Shown piece after piece: positions 1-10,820 of a DNA stretch of 64,000 bases; the first letter of the stretch is position 1, and every line of letters starts with the position of its first letter. The notes beneath the pieces are model-generated. The model was not told where the DNA came from. It saw nothing but the letters and a program-made list of their open reading frames with translations, and did not search any database. The translations under genes were made by a program, and so were the position numbers. The stretch lies in the NCBI GenBank assembly GCA_037693485.1, contig CM075344.1, positions 90,741,001-90,805,000 of the forward strand. Reading direction: 5' to 3'. This stretch comes from Kitagawia praeruptora (taxonomy: Eukaryota > Streptophyta > Magnoliopsida > Apiales > Apiaceae).

Positions 1-888
1 ACTGCTACAATGCCCTATAGGTGTTGTTGGATTGCTCGAAAGATTTTTAATGCTAGACAGCAGGCATTGCAATTTGTTGGGTATAATGTCGGGCGAAACT
101 CTAGATTTCTCTTCTGGCAGGACCCCTGGGCTGATAAGAAACCTCTGGCATTCATCTCGTCATTTGTAATCTCTAATGCTGAGTCCACTGCCATGGCCCC
201 TATCAGCTTTTACCTCCAAGATGGAGTGTGGAGACTTCCCCAGTCTAACCACATGGATGTCATAGGTGTTCGAAGAAGAGCATCCCAAGTCCAAATTCAC
301 CGAACTGACAACATTACTTGGAATGGCATGCAGACTAAATTGGTAAAGCTGGCAACTATATGGAACTCTATTCGGGATATTGGTCAACCTGTAAGCTGGG
401 GAGAAGTGGTGTGGAACTCGTTCAATATTCCGAAATGTACCTTCATTACTTGGCTTGTTGTGAGAAACAGGTTACTTACTAGAGATCGTATGATTTCGTT
501 TGGTATGGAGGTGGATCCCTCTTGTGTGCTGTGTGGAAATGGAGTGGAATCTATAAGCCACCTGTTTATGGCTTGCCCATATTTTAGGCTCTTGAGTAAT
601 GTAATCCCTTTCCAGGTGAACATTGATTGGACAAGGTGGCAACAAGGAGATTTTTTCTCTTCTAATCTTTCTGGAAAGTTGAAGAGAATAGCGGGGGTCT
701 ACCTTACAACGTGCATTTATAATTTCTGGAAAGAAAGGAACTTTAGAATGCACAACGCAGGGCCTGGGCACCCAACAACTGTGCTCAGCTTGACCATCAA
801 ATCCACAGTGCGGGAGAAAATGTTCACTTGTGCTTCCTTTCAAAAGTGGGTTCGGAAAGATCCGTCCCTTGTTCTGTTTCTCTTTTAG
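1..888 (+). pseudogene. LINE ORF2 C-terminal fragment (zf-RVT domain)
   Basis: The frame is open from the left edge of the window to a TAG at 886-888. It encodes the C-terminal part of an L1 ORF2 protein: the FLFWQDPW block, the segment FNIPKCTFITWLVVRNRLLT, then a CVLC...H...C metal-binding pattern typical of the zf-RVT domain that follows plant LINE reverse transcriptases. The endonuclease and reverse transcriptase lie outside the window, so whether the parent ORF is intact is unknown. It is collinear with the C-terminus of the near-complete LINE at 47650-51246. Confidence 0.85.
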
Positions 889-1092
889 CAGCTGTCAATT
901 TGTTGGCCTGTGGTAATGTTTGGTTTTATGTCGTTTTAGTTGGGTAGTGCTTTAGCAATTTGCTAGCCTCTTCTTTGTAGAACTGTTTTAGTTGTTCTTT
1001 GTTGTTCCGGTTGGTCGACAATTTTCGCAGGGTATGCCCCCAGAAGTGTAGTTGTTTGCCGTTGGAATATATTTTAATTAGCAAAAAAAAAA
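1..1092 (+). mobile_element. L1-clade LINE, 3' fragment (LINE-1)
   Basis: This is the 3' end of a non-LTR retrotransposon that enters from outside the window. It holds the end of ORF2, a 3' UTR of about 200 bases, a variant of the family hairpin near 1028-1042 (CAGGGTATGCCCCC), the end TTTTAATTAGC and a poly-A tract at about 1083-1092. The next base is already satellite. The 5' side cannot be judged. Confidence 0.9.
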
Positions 1093-4000
1093 ACTCACTA
1101 AAACCTCATTTTGAACTCGTTGGAACAATAAAATTAATTTTGCTTCATTTTTGACTCGTTTGAACATGGAAACCACTTGAAGCCTTGTTCTTCACTCGTT
1201 TGACCCTTAAAACTCACTAAAACCTCATTTTGGGCTTGTTGGAACAAAACTATTAATTTAGATTCAATTTTTTCTTGTTTGAACTTGGAAACCACTTGTA
1301 GCCTTGTTCTAGACTCGTTTGACCCTTCAAACTCAATAAAACCTCAATTTGGACTCGTTGGAACAAAAGCATTAATTTAACTTCATCTTTTTCTTGTTTG
1401 AACATGGATACCACTTGTAGCCTAGTTCTTGACTCGTTTGACCCCTCAAACTCACTAAAACCTCATTTTGGACTCGTTGGAACAAGAAAATTAATTTTGC
1501 TTCATTTTTGACTCGTTTGAACATGAAAACCATTTGTAGCCCTGTTCTTGAATCGTTTGACGCCTAAGACTCACTAAAACCTCATTTTGGACCAGTTGGA
1601 ACAAGAAAATTAATAAGGCTTCATTTTTGACTCGTTTGAACATGGAAACCACTTGAAGCCTTGTTCTTCACTCGTTTGACCCTTAAAACTCACTAAAACC
1701 TTATTTTGAGCTCGTTGGAGAAAAACTATTAATTTTGATTCATTGTTTTCTTGTTTGAACTTGGAAACCACTTGTAGCCTTGTTCTTGACTCGTTTGACC
1801 CTTAAAACTCAATAAAACCTCAATTTGGACTCGTTGGAACAAAAGCGCTAATTTAACTTCATCTTTTTCTTGTTTGAACATGAAAACCACTTGTAGCCTA
1901 CTTCTTGACTCGTTTGACCCCTCAAACTCACTAAAACCTCATTTTGAACTCGTTGGAACAATAAAATTAATTTTGCTTCATTTTTGACTCGTTTGAACAT
2001 GGAAACCACTTGCAGCCTTGTTCTTCACTCGTTTGACCCTTAAAACTCAATAAAACCTTATTTTGAGCTCGTTGGAGAAAAACTATTAATTTTGATTCAT
2101 TGTTTTCTTGTTTGAACTCGGAAACCACTTGTAGCCTTGTTCTTGACTCGTTTGACCCTTAAAACTCAATAAAACCTCAATTTGGACTCGTTGGAATAAA
2201 AGCGCTAATTTAACTTCATCTTTTTCTTGTTTGAACATGGAAACCACTTGTAGCCTACTTCTTGACTCGTTTGACCCCTCAAACTCACTAAAACCTCATT
2301 TTGAACTCGTTGGAACAATAAAATTAATTTTGCTTCATTTTTGACTCGTTTGAACATGGAAACCACTTGAAGCCTTGTTCTTCACTCGTTTGACCCTTAA
2401 AACTCACTAAAACCTCATTTTGGGCTCGTTGGAACAAAACTATTAATTTAAATTCAATTTTTTCGTGCTTGAACTTGGAAACCACTTGTAGCCTTGTTCT
2501 TGACTCGTTTGACCCTTCAAACTTAATAAAACCTCAATTTGGACTCGTTGGAACAAAAGCATTAATTTAACTTCATCTTCTTCTTGTTTGAACATGGAAA
2601 CCACTTGTAGCCTAGTTCTTGACTCGTTTGACCCCTCAAACTCACTAAAACCTCATTTTGGACTCGTTGGAACAAGAAAATTAGTTTTACTTCATTTTTG
2701 ACTCATTTGAACATGGAAACCACTTGTAGGCTTGTTCTTGACTCGTTTGACCCCTAAAACTAAATAAACTTCATTTTGGACAAGTTGGAACAAAAAAATT
2801 AACCTGGCTTCATTTTTGACTCGTTTGAACATAGAAACCATTTGTAGCCTTGTTCTTCACTCGTTTGACCCTTAAAACTAACTAAAACCTCATTTTGGGC
2901 TCGTTGGAACAAAACTATAAATTTAGATTCGTTTTTTTCTTGTTTGAACTTGGAAACCACTAGTAGCCTCGTTCTTCACTCGTTTGACCGGTAAAACTCA
3001 CTAAACCTCATTTTGGACTCGTTGGAACAAGAATACTAATTTAGCTTCATTTTGACTTGTTTGAACATAAAACCACTTGTTGCCGTGTTCTTGACTCGTT
3101 TGACCCTTAAACTCATTAAAATCTCATTTTGGACTCGTTGGAACAAGAAAATTAATTTTGCTTCATTTTTGACTCGTTTGAACGTGGAAACCACTTGTAG
3201 CCTTGTTCTTCACTCGTTTGACCTTTAAAACTCACTAAAACCTCATTTTGGGTTTGTTGGAACAAAACTATAAATTAAGATTCATTTTTTTCTTGTTTGA
3301 ACTTGGAAACCACTTGTAGCCTTGTTCTTGACTCGTTTGACCCTTCAAACTCAATGAAACCTCAATTTGGACTCGTTGGAACAAAAGTATTAATTTAACT
3401 TCATCTTTTTCTTGTTTGAACATGGAAACCACTTGTAGCCTAGTTCTTGACTCGTTTGACCCCTCAAACTCACTAAAACCTCATTTTGGACTCGTTAGAA
3501 CAAGAAAATTAATTTTACTTCATTTTTTACTCTTTGAACATGAAAACCATTTGTAGCCCGGTTCTTGACTCGTTTGACGCCTAAGACTCACTAAAACCTC
3601 ATTTTGGATCAGTCGGAACAAGAAAATTAATATGGTTTCATTTTTGACTTGTTTGAACAAGGAAACCACTTGTAGCCTTGTTCTTGATTCGTTTGACCTC
3701 TAAAACTCACCAAAACCTCATTTTGGGCTCGTTAGAAAAAAAATATTAATTTTGATTCATTTGTTACTTGTTTGAATAGGGAAACCACTTGTGGCAATGT
3801 TCTTGACTCGTTTGACCCCTAAAACTCACTAAAACCTCATTTTGGACTCGTTGGAAAAAAGCATTAATTTAGCTTCATTTTTTACTTGTTTGAACATGGA
3901 AACCACTTGTAGCCTTGTTCTTGACCCGTTTGACCCCTAAAACTCACTAAAACCTCATTTTGGACTCGTTGGAACAAAATGATTAATTTAGCTTCATTTT

Positions 4001-4283
4001 CCACTTGTTTGAACAGGGAAATCACTAGTAGCCACGTTCTTCACTCGTTTGACCGCTAAAACTCACTAAACCTCATTTTGGACTCGTTGGAACAAGAATA
4101 CTAATTTAGCTTCATTTTGACTTGTTAGAACATACAATCACTTGTAGCCGTGATCTTGACTCGTTTGACCCTTAAACTCACTAAAATCCCATTTTGGACT
4201 CGTAGGAACAAGAAAATTAATTTTGCTTCATTTTTGACTCGTTTGAATATGAAAACCATTTGTAGCTTTTTTCTTGAGTCGAC
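1093..4283. repeat. 119-bp satellite array, block 1
   Basis: About 27 head-to-tail copies of an AT-rich monomer of roughly 119 bases; successive AACTCACTAAAACC starts fall near 1093, 1210, 1329 and 1448. Each monomer is built from three related parts of about 40 bases, each starting CTCGTTTGA or CTCGTTGGA and ending near TTTTGA. Variant monomers recur in order: units with GAGAAAAACTATTAATTTTG recur near 1725 and 2085, giving a three-monomer higher-order unit of about 357 bases. No coding frame of note is present. Later blocks have the same sequence and strand, so they are one array broken by insertions. Confidence 0.95.
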
Positions 4284-4454
4284 TTTCTCTCTAGCTTCTC
4301 TCTAACCTCTCTCTAAAAACCCTACCTAGCCGCCACTATTTTCAGCCTAATCTTCACCATTTTCCATTAGATCTACACTATTTCCTCTCGCAAATCCATC
4401 TTCTCCTTCTAATCTTCCACCCATACACCATATTTCTTATAATATATATTATAA

Positions 4455-6456
4455 ATGGGTATTTGATCTCTCCTGTTTGGGTTTGGACTTCTAGTCTGAA
4501 TTTGAGAAATGGGTCGTGTTTGTATGGGTCTCTGGTTGTGTCAACTAGAGATGGGTCTATGTTTAATTCTGGTTTCTTGGAGTTGCGTTCTTTTGAGCGT
4601 TTTCCTAGTTTGGATTTCTTCCTTTTCAATGGTTTGTGTGAATCCTGGCTGATTCGTAAAACCAAAGTGTTGGTTGTGTGGTTTCTTGAAAGACCGATTG
4701 ATGCGAAAGTATCTTTGGTCGGTTTCTGTGTTGCTTTCTTGGGGGCAATGTCTACGGGGATGGTCTTCGATGGGGTTAACACTTCTATGGTTCTACATCT
4801 GCGTTTTCTTGTAAACCTAGATGGTGAGAATAAGGGGATTAATGTTGCTACAAATAGCCTTCGAGGTTATTTGCTGAGGTCTTTGAAGGTCTTCGAAGAT
4901 GGCCGGTTATGTGACTGGAATGGTTTGGGCAATTTTGCATCTACCTTTGAAGGTGTGAAAGATGTTTGTAGCAATTTTGCATCTACTTTTGAAGGTGTGA
5001 AAGACGTGTGTAATGGAGGTCTGTGTTATGTTGAGAATCATTTCTTGCTTAGCCTATCTGGAAAAGATGGATACGCTTACAAGCTGTTTGATTCTAGATC
5101 TAGCTCAAAATGTGACTTTGTGTTAGTTCTTATGTCGGATGGGAGGTTTATTGTGCGGAGAAAGCCTTTTTCTGCTAAGGGGATTCACTGTTATGTTTTT
5201 TTCAAAATGTCGTCGCATCTCTTCCAAGTTGAGGAATGCGATGCCGAAGTGGTAAGAGATGTGCTGATGGACTTGCAGATGGGTATGTTCCCATCGTTGG
5301 ATTGGTATGGTGCTCTGCAGGGTTGGTTGAATTTTTTGCTTAATTCAACCATCGTGTTCCAAGCTAGGCGATGCGTGTAAGGTTTTACGGTGTCTCTGTT
5401 GAGCAGAGTGAAATTGCAGATGAGAAGCTTGCTATGTGCAGTAGCTTTGATAATTTGCGTTATGAAGTCGACTTGTCTCCCGGTCTTGATATGACTGTTA
5501 GACAATGTTTGTTTAAGGAGGTTAGATTTAAGGTGGTTAGTACGGCTATGTTGATGATGACTTGTCATAATGGGAGGATTATGCCATGTTTATTGAAGAA
5601 AATGATGTGTTCTATCTTTGGGGGAACTAATGCGGTTTTCAATGTCCTGGAGTTGGATGGTTTGAATAGGAAGCTGTTGTGGTTCCTTTTGCGTGTTGAC
5701 GGAATTGATAGCTCAGGGTTTATTGATTTTGGAACCGCTGAAAATGAGAGCAGCTGCGATCTTTGCAGTCGGGAGTTGAAATGGGTAAATGTTAATGAGG
5801 ACGAGGTATTTGTCTCCCTATGTATCAGGTATGGAATGCAAGATGCGGTGAGTATCCTGGTGAAATTTTCGATGGATTTTTTTGATTTTCCAGGTGCTGG
5901 AAAGTGCATATCAGAAATGATTATTAAGGTAATTGAGCATCACCCATTGTCAAGGGTTGATTCTCTGCTTGTGAATATAAGGGTCGGATTGATCTACAAA
6001 GAGGAAGGATGGGACGTGTTCTTTTTCCCGGTCCTTATTAGTGTTCATGATGGGTTTGAGGACTTCTATCCGGTTGCTGATGATGTTATGAAACAGATTC
6101 GGTTTCATAAGTGTCACGATGGTGGCAATGACATTGCCTGCAGGATTTATGCAGCGGCAAGGAACACAATGGTTGCAATGGTTGGCACTAAGTGCGATAG
6201 GTTGGTTTGTAGTTTTTTACTGCTAGTGTGCTATCTTAGAGCTGGAATAGGAATGCAGCGTCTGTGCAACACTACGCACCAGGTGCATGATGATGGGTAT
6301 GGAAATGGTGATTTTCGCAGTTGTTTTGTTGAGATGTCTGCTGTTGGAATGCATTTGCGCCACTTCATGGTGCATTATCCGCTGATTCTCATTACCATGG
6401 GCTTTGTGAGACATGTGCCTAGTCTCATTTTCAGTTTGTTTAAGGCGCCAGAATAA
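4455..6456 (+). pseudogene. Cargo ORF of NA-1, frameshifted, PPR-like
   Basis: The leader leads to an ATG at 4455 whose frame stops after three codons. A long frame is then open from about 4463 to 5380, and another from 5371 to 6456, overlapping by ten bases, so one coding region of about 660 codons has been broken by small indels. Visible features are FDG/FDS-type motifs such as YAYKLFDSRSSSKCDFVLVL, which fits a degenerate PPR S motif (AxxVFDxMxxRDVVSW), and an in-frame 42-base tandem duplication. No reverse transcriptase motif is present. The function is unknown and PPR descent is inferred. Confidence 0.55.
4930..5013 (+). repeat. 42-bp in-frame tandem duplication
   Basis: The stretch starting CAATTTTGCATCTAC at 4930 repeats at 4972 with a few substitutions. 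The 42-base unit adds 14 residues (NFASTFEGVKDVC) without shifting the frame. Confidence 0.9.
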
Positions 6457-6485
6457 TCTTTAGCTTAATTTCGTTGTTATGTTGA

Positions 6486-6553
6486 CAGTAAGGTGACTTA
6501 CTGATGTTATGACTTTTGTTATGTTTGTTTGTTGATTTCGCGGGGTATGCCCC
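6486..6553 (+). promoter_or_regulatory. Paired 3' UTR hairpins of NA-1
   Basis: CAGTAAG-GTGA-CTTACTG at 6486-6503 is a perfect 7-bp stem with a GNRA-type loop. GGGGTATGCCCC follows 39 bases later. The pair recurs with the same spacing in NA-4 (53872 and 53928) and, on the other strand, in the fragment at 44239-44304. A role as the RNA recognition site for LINE reverse transcriptase is inferred. Confidence 0.6.
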
Positions 6554-6610
6554 TAGATTTGTACTAAGTTGTTCCTTTGTTGGTATAAATTTTAATTAGA
6601 AAAAAAATAA

Positions 6611-6943
6611 AAAAAACCCTCATTTTGGACCAGTTGGAACAAGAAAATTAATATGGCTTCATTTTTGACTCGTTTGAACATGGAAACCACTTGAAGCCTT
6701 GTTCTTTACTCGTTTGACCCTTAAAACTCACTAAAACCACATTTTGGGCTCGTTGGAACAAAACTATAAATTCAGATTCATTTTTTTCTTGTTTGAACTT
6801 GGAAACCACTTGTAGCCTTGTTCTTGACTCGTTTGACTTTTCAAACTCAATAAAACCTCAGTTTGGACTCGTTGGAACAAAAGCATTAATTTAACTTCAT
6901 CTTTTTCTTGTTTGAACATGGAAACCACTTGTAGCTTAGTTTT
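6611..6943. repeat. 119-bp satellite, block 2
   Basis: Nearly three monomers of the same satellite and phase, between NA-1 and NA-2. Nothing else is seen here. Confidence 0.93.
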
Positions 6944-7858
6944 TTTTTTTTTTTTTTTGCTAATTAAAAATTTTATACCAAAAGGAACGACATTACAAAT
7001 CAAGGGGCATACCCCGCGAACTCAACAAAAGTCATTACCGCAATCCACCTGAACAGGTCTACATAATTGGAAACTGTAAAACTAGCTTAAACACAAGAAC
7101 ATTACAGTGCCAAATAAATGATAAAATAGGATGAACCTAGAGGCTCACATCCTAGAAGTCTAAGCATAAGAATCCCCACGAAAGCATCAAGATTAAGCCA
7201 GACCGGCCTCGCATAACAAAACATGCACAGCATACCCTCGTCGAGCCAAATCCTCAACCACCTATGCTGGCCAATTTGGGTCCCGAGCAGGAGACCTACC
7301 CATGTGCCAATAACATGATTTATACAAGGTGTGCACACGCAAACAGCTACATAGGATGTTTTCAACATTTCCACCTGGCCCACAAAATTGGTCAGACCGC
7401 ACATCTTCTCTTTAATACATTGAGCCCACGATAACACGCCATTAATTCTCACAACAGTTCCCACAAACCCAGATTCAGGGGCCGAATTATCATGCCTAGA
7501 AGCATCTACTAATGAGTCAGCAGCAGTTCCTACAATGAACAAAGCCCCATCCCATTTTGTTGTCAAAACAAAAATGAACACCCAACAAATATTGCAGCTC
7601 TCAATGTTCAACTGCCTTCCTACAACAGGATGGTGAAACTCTTGTACTCGCAAAATAACCACATCCACCATGTAAATAGGTCCCCTTGTAAAACTGGCCA
7701 CCACTATGTGAACATGCAGTTCCATAGTAAAAGGCACAATCATCTTGTAAACCAACGAAGCAGATTTAGCAAAAACCCAATAAGCAACATTCTCTCTACC
7801 AAAGTCCTTGTACCAAAATTCATGATCACTTGCATCAGCATATAACTCAACAACAATA
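6944..7858 (-). mobile_element. 5'-truncated non-autonomous element NA-2
   Basis: Read on the minus strand, it ends with GGGGTATGCCCC (7004-7015), TTTTTAATTAGC and a poly-A run (the T tract at 6940-6957). The family leader is missing, so it is 5' truncated, as is common for target-primed reverse transcription. The satellite words GTAGCTTAG before and GTAGCCTAG after the insert are a target-site duplication of about nine bases with one mismatch. Confidence 0.85.
7102..7857 (-). pseudogene. Cargo ORF fragment of NA-2, unrecognised
   Basis: The frame is open from the truncated 5' edge near 7857 to a stop at 7102, about 250 codons. The residues are rich in valine, cysteine and tryptophan (for example RENVAYWVFAKSASLVYKM at the start). 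It has no reverse transcriptase, integrase or zinc-knuckle motif, and I do not recognise it. Its position in the element corresponds to the C-terminal half of the cargo proteins of NA-1 and NA-4, and the similar composition suggests kinship that I cannot prove by eye. Confidence 0.5.
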
Positions 7859-8155
7859 CACGTAGCCTAGTTCTTGACTCGTTTGACCCCTCAAACTCAG
7901 TAAAACCTCATTTTGGACTCGCTCGAACAAGAAAATTAGTTTTGCTTCATTTTTGACTCGTTTGAACATGGATACCACTTGTAGCCTAGTTCTTGACTCG
8001 TTTGACCCCTCAAACTCACAAAAACCTCATTTTGGACTCGTTGGAACAAGAAAATTAATTTTGTTTCATTTTTAACTCGTTTGAACATGAAAACCATTTG
8101 TAGCCCTGTTCTTGACTAGTTTGACGCCTAAGACTCACTAAATCCTCATTTTTGA
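7859..8155. repeat. 119-bp satellite, block 3
   Basis: About two and a half monomers, ending at AATCCTCATTTTT (8141-8153). That word is repeated after the next element as AATCCTCATTTT (13461-13472), which marks the insertion site of K1. Confidence 0.93.
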
Positions 8156-8345
8156 CAAAAACATCAAAATGAGAGCCGCTTTCTCTCTTCCTTCTCTCTA
8201 AATCCTCTCTCTAGAATTCTCTAAAATCTTATCAATCTAAACAATTTCTTCATCAGATCTATTGTTTTCCATTCCTAAATCCACCTTCCCCTTTTAATCT
8301 TTCACCTAAACATAATATTTCTTTTAGTTCTGTCTGGTTGTTATC

Positions 8346-9433
8346 ATGAGTAGAAAGAGGGTTTCCTTTGTGGATCATTGCATGATGGCGGCTTCTGTTC
8401 CTGATCATGGTTTGATGACCCAGGAGAGGTTGGATCCAGTTTTGAGCCCGAAAAGGGTTTCTTTTGCGGTTGACCTGGTATCGGAGATACCCTTGGTTGA
8501 TATTCGATCCAAGAAGTTGGACGGATCGAGTATAAAGAATGATGGCAGGAAGAAGGATTCGTGGGTCTCCTTTGCTGAGGACCTGGTTACGGTGATTCCA
8601 GAAAGTCCTAAATCTGGGGTGGCTGCTCGCACTCGCAGCCGGGTTAAGCATCATTTATTTGAAGGTAAGGTTTTTTCCCAAAAGAAACTGGTTAGATCAA
8701 ATAATGTAGATGTCGATATTTATGCTGGTTCCTTTATCGATCTATCGAAACCTTTCACTTCGACGAAAGAGGTTATTGTTTCGACCACCGATAGGGGAGG
8801 ATTGGTAAATGATGTGATTATGTATGAGTCCCAAATGGATGTTCTTACTCCAGTTTTGGACTCGGGTAGAGACAGTGAAAAGGGTTGCAATAGCGAGGAA
8901 AATGTTGGGCCTAATATTGAGGCGGCTGAGATGATTCTAGCGAAAGCCAAGGGGAAGAAATTGTGTAATGAAGTGACAGAAGAAGAGATTCCAAGCTGGG
9001 ATGATTTAGTCAAAAGAATGCAAGAGCGTTTGGCTATTGCTGTGAATGTAGTCATTATTTTCAGAGACTGCATTGTTCAGAATGGGCATAAGGTGCCCAC
9101 GATTTGGGGGAATGTTGACATGAGTGACTTACATGTCATTAATGGTTTGCAAAGGAGACCGGATGCTAAGCTTATGAGAGACTTGGGTATAGCTCTGAAC
9201 TGCATTAAGCAGCTTGGGAACTATATTAGGAAGAATGGAATCCCTCTCCCGGTAATAGGGGAGGATGAACAGATTATTCAAGGCATGGAAGAAGAGTTAG
9301 AGATAGCAGGGCTGTTAGACCATACCTTCTACAATACCGAGTTGAAGAGGAAGGCACTAGTGGCAGCGAGACGTAATTTAGATAGCTTAAAGATGTTCAT
9401 TACCTTGTTGGGTAAAGAAGTTCCATTGGTTAA
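8346..9433 (+). CDS. KRVSF-repeat cargo protein of K1, N-terminal exonless part
   Basis: The ATG at 8346 follows the conserved leader directly. The protein starts MSRKRVSF and has two further copies of the motif: KRVSFAVDLVSEIP near residues 36-49 and WVSFAEDLVTVIP near 73-85. The stretch ARTRSRVKHHLFEGKVFSQK follows and is shared with K3. From about residue 230 there is a repeated helical unit with signature (I/L)xxFIxxNGxxVP. The KVxF-like core resembles the RVxF docking motif of protein phosphatase 1 partners; this is inference. The frame is cut by the NA-3 insertion and resumes in the same frame at 12617. Confidence 0.7.
9418..9433. repeat. Target-site duplication of NA-3, left copy
   Basis: AAGTTCCATTGGTTAA is repeated exactly at 12615-12630. 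Removing one copy with NA-3 restores the K1 reading frame. Confidence 0.92.
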
Positions 9434-9871
9434 CTTGAAAATTTTTAGTATGTTAGACTTGGAGCTAGTAATGAGAGTCGTTCTCTCTCTTAAACCCTAG
9501 CCAGCCGGCCTTTTCCAATCTAAATCTGAACCTTTTTCCATCAAATCTGACCATAATCCCTCACTAATCCATCTTTTTCTTTTGTTCTTTCACCTAAATT
9601 TCTTTTTTACTTTTATAATGGGTTCGTTTGTTGGTGGATTTTGTCTGCAGGGTTCTATGGCGAACCAGCTGAGATTCTCTCTTCTTTTGAAGAGTAATCA
9701 TTCCTTGATTGCTATGAATTTTGTTTCAATGGTTGATTCGGTTGACCATTTATTTCTTGGGGAGGGAGTCGAACCTCATTTTCCTGATATTGTTAATTGT
9801 CTGAGCCCCTCTTCACTTGGATCTCTGGGTTTAGGGGCTGGCTCCATGAGTCATGTTAGAGAGTGGAAGAA

Positions 9872-10820
9872 TATTTTTTTTTTTTGCTAAATTAAAGACG
9901 TATATTAAGGAGAGAAAATAATTACAAGATCAGGGGCATACCCCGCAAAAAAGGCAGAACAGATTCTAGCCTATTGGCAACAAAACAAAGCAACAAACCG
10001 AAACTAGTCAAAATAGCCAAGACAAAACTGCTGGATTTTTTTTTACATATTGTTTGAAACGCGAACTGGAAAAGAGCCTTTCCCTCATAGTCTGCTTTAT
10101 ACTACAAATAACAGACAATGTAGGACGGCTTGAGCTTGGATTATGAATTCTTCCGTTCCTTTCTTTCCACGTTTGATGAACTGCAATAGCTAAAAACAAG
10201 CCACCGAGATGTGATATAATCTTAGTTGGAGCTATGAAGAAGTCCCCGTTTTGACATTGGGTCCAATCTGGGTTTAAGACAACAGGGCTAGCTCGACGAA
10301 TTAGATCGAAGTAGGGGCAATCCGAGAAAAGATGGTGGATAGATTCTGGACCAGTATTACAGAGAATGCAGGTCGGGTCAGTTGCCATACCAAACATTAG
10401 CATCCTGTCTCTAGTGAGCAGCCGGTTTTTTATTGCCAGCCATAAGGTAAAGGAACATCGAGGGATAGAAAACGAATTCCATACTACTTCATGCCAAGGA
10501 GTTAAGGCAACTCGGTTTCTAACAGATTGCCAGATAGCAGCAAGATTAACATTAAAAGGGCGCAAACTATCCCAGGATATTGAATCTGTACGATAGATCG
10601 TAACAGGGCTAACACGACTACGAAGCTCCATCATATCAACATGATTCGAGGTAGGTAATAACCACTGACTCTCGTGAATATAACTACCAACCATAGCCAT
10701 GCTATGAGATTCAGCAATAGAAATGATACCTGGGCGAAACTGAGATACCAGAGGAATGTTTTGAGCCCAAGGATCATGCCAGAAAAGAAAGCTCGAGTGG
10801 CTTCCAACCTCATAGTTCAA
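9872..10820 (-). mobile_element. 5'-truncated LINE (LINE-2) inside NA-3
   Basis: On the minus strand it ends with GGGGTATGCCTG-like sequence (plus-strand GGGGCATACCCC at 9933-9944), the variant end TTTAGC and poly-A (T run at 9873-9885). Only the last part of ORF2 is present. No convincing target-site duplication is seen; the host frame is nevertheless recognisable on both sides. Confidence 0.82.
10008..10820 (-). pseudogene. LINE ORF2 C-terminal fragment (zf-RVT)
   Basis: An uninterrupted frame of about 270 codons holds the SSFLFWHDPW block, FSIPRCSFTLWLAIKNRLLT and a CILC...H...C metal-binding pattern, matching the last quarter of a plant L1 ORF2. The endonuclease and reverse transcriptase were lost by 5' truncation, so it cannot be active. 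Differences from LINE-4 and LINE-5 are many, so it belongs to a separate lineage that still uses the same 3' hairpin. Confidence 0.85.

Larger units (their letters stand above)
4284..6610 (+). mobile_element. Non-autonomous LINE-derived element NA-1 (PPR-like cargo)
   Basis: The element begins GAGTCGACTTTCTCTC and carries the family leader: CT-rich tract, AAACCCTA, TAGCCGCC, ATTAGATCTA, and ATATTTCTTATA just before the coding part. It ends with a CAGTAAGGTGACTTACTG hairpin (6486-6503), GGGGTATGCCCC (6542-6553), TTTTAATTAG and poly-A. It encodes no reverse transcriptase or endonuclease. It sits in the satellite, but no target-site duplication is seen; about 25-35 bases of expected satellite are missing across the site, so a target-site deletion is likely. 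Confidence 0.8.

Noticed and set aside
1093..4283. CRISPR-like array of regular repeats
   Set aside because: The units are continuous 119-base monomers without unique spacers, AT-rich, and interrupted by plant retroelements; this is a eukaryotic satellite.
4378..4782. Minus-strand frames opposite the cargo and LINE ORFs (also 49577-49858, 52332-52724, 59156-59680)
   Set aside because: They are shadows of real coding frames on the other strand and have no leader, motif or homologue.
6542..6553. GGGGTATGCCCC followed by T or A runs read as rho-independent terminators
   Set aside because: The window is plant nuclear DNA, the runs are poly-A tails of retroposed RNA, and the hairpin is tied to element ends.
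6764..7003. Frames rich in Lys/Leu across satellite
   Set aside because: They arise from the repeated satellite sequence and the T run of NA-2 and do not persist across monomers.
9488..9496. Telomeric repeat remnants (AAACCCTA)
   Set aside because: Only one unit occurs per leader, at a fixed position; it is better explained as a telo-box motif.
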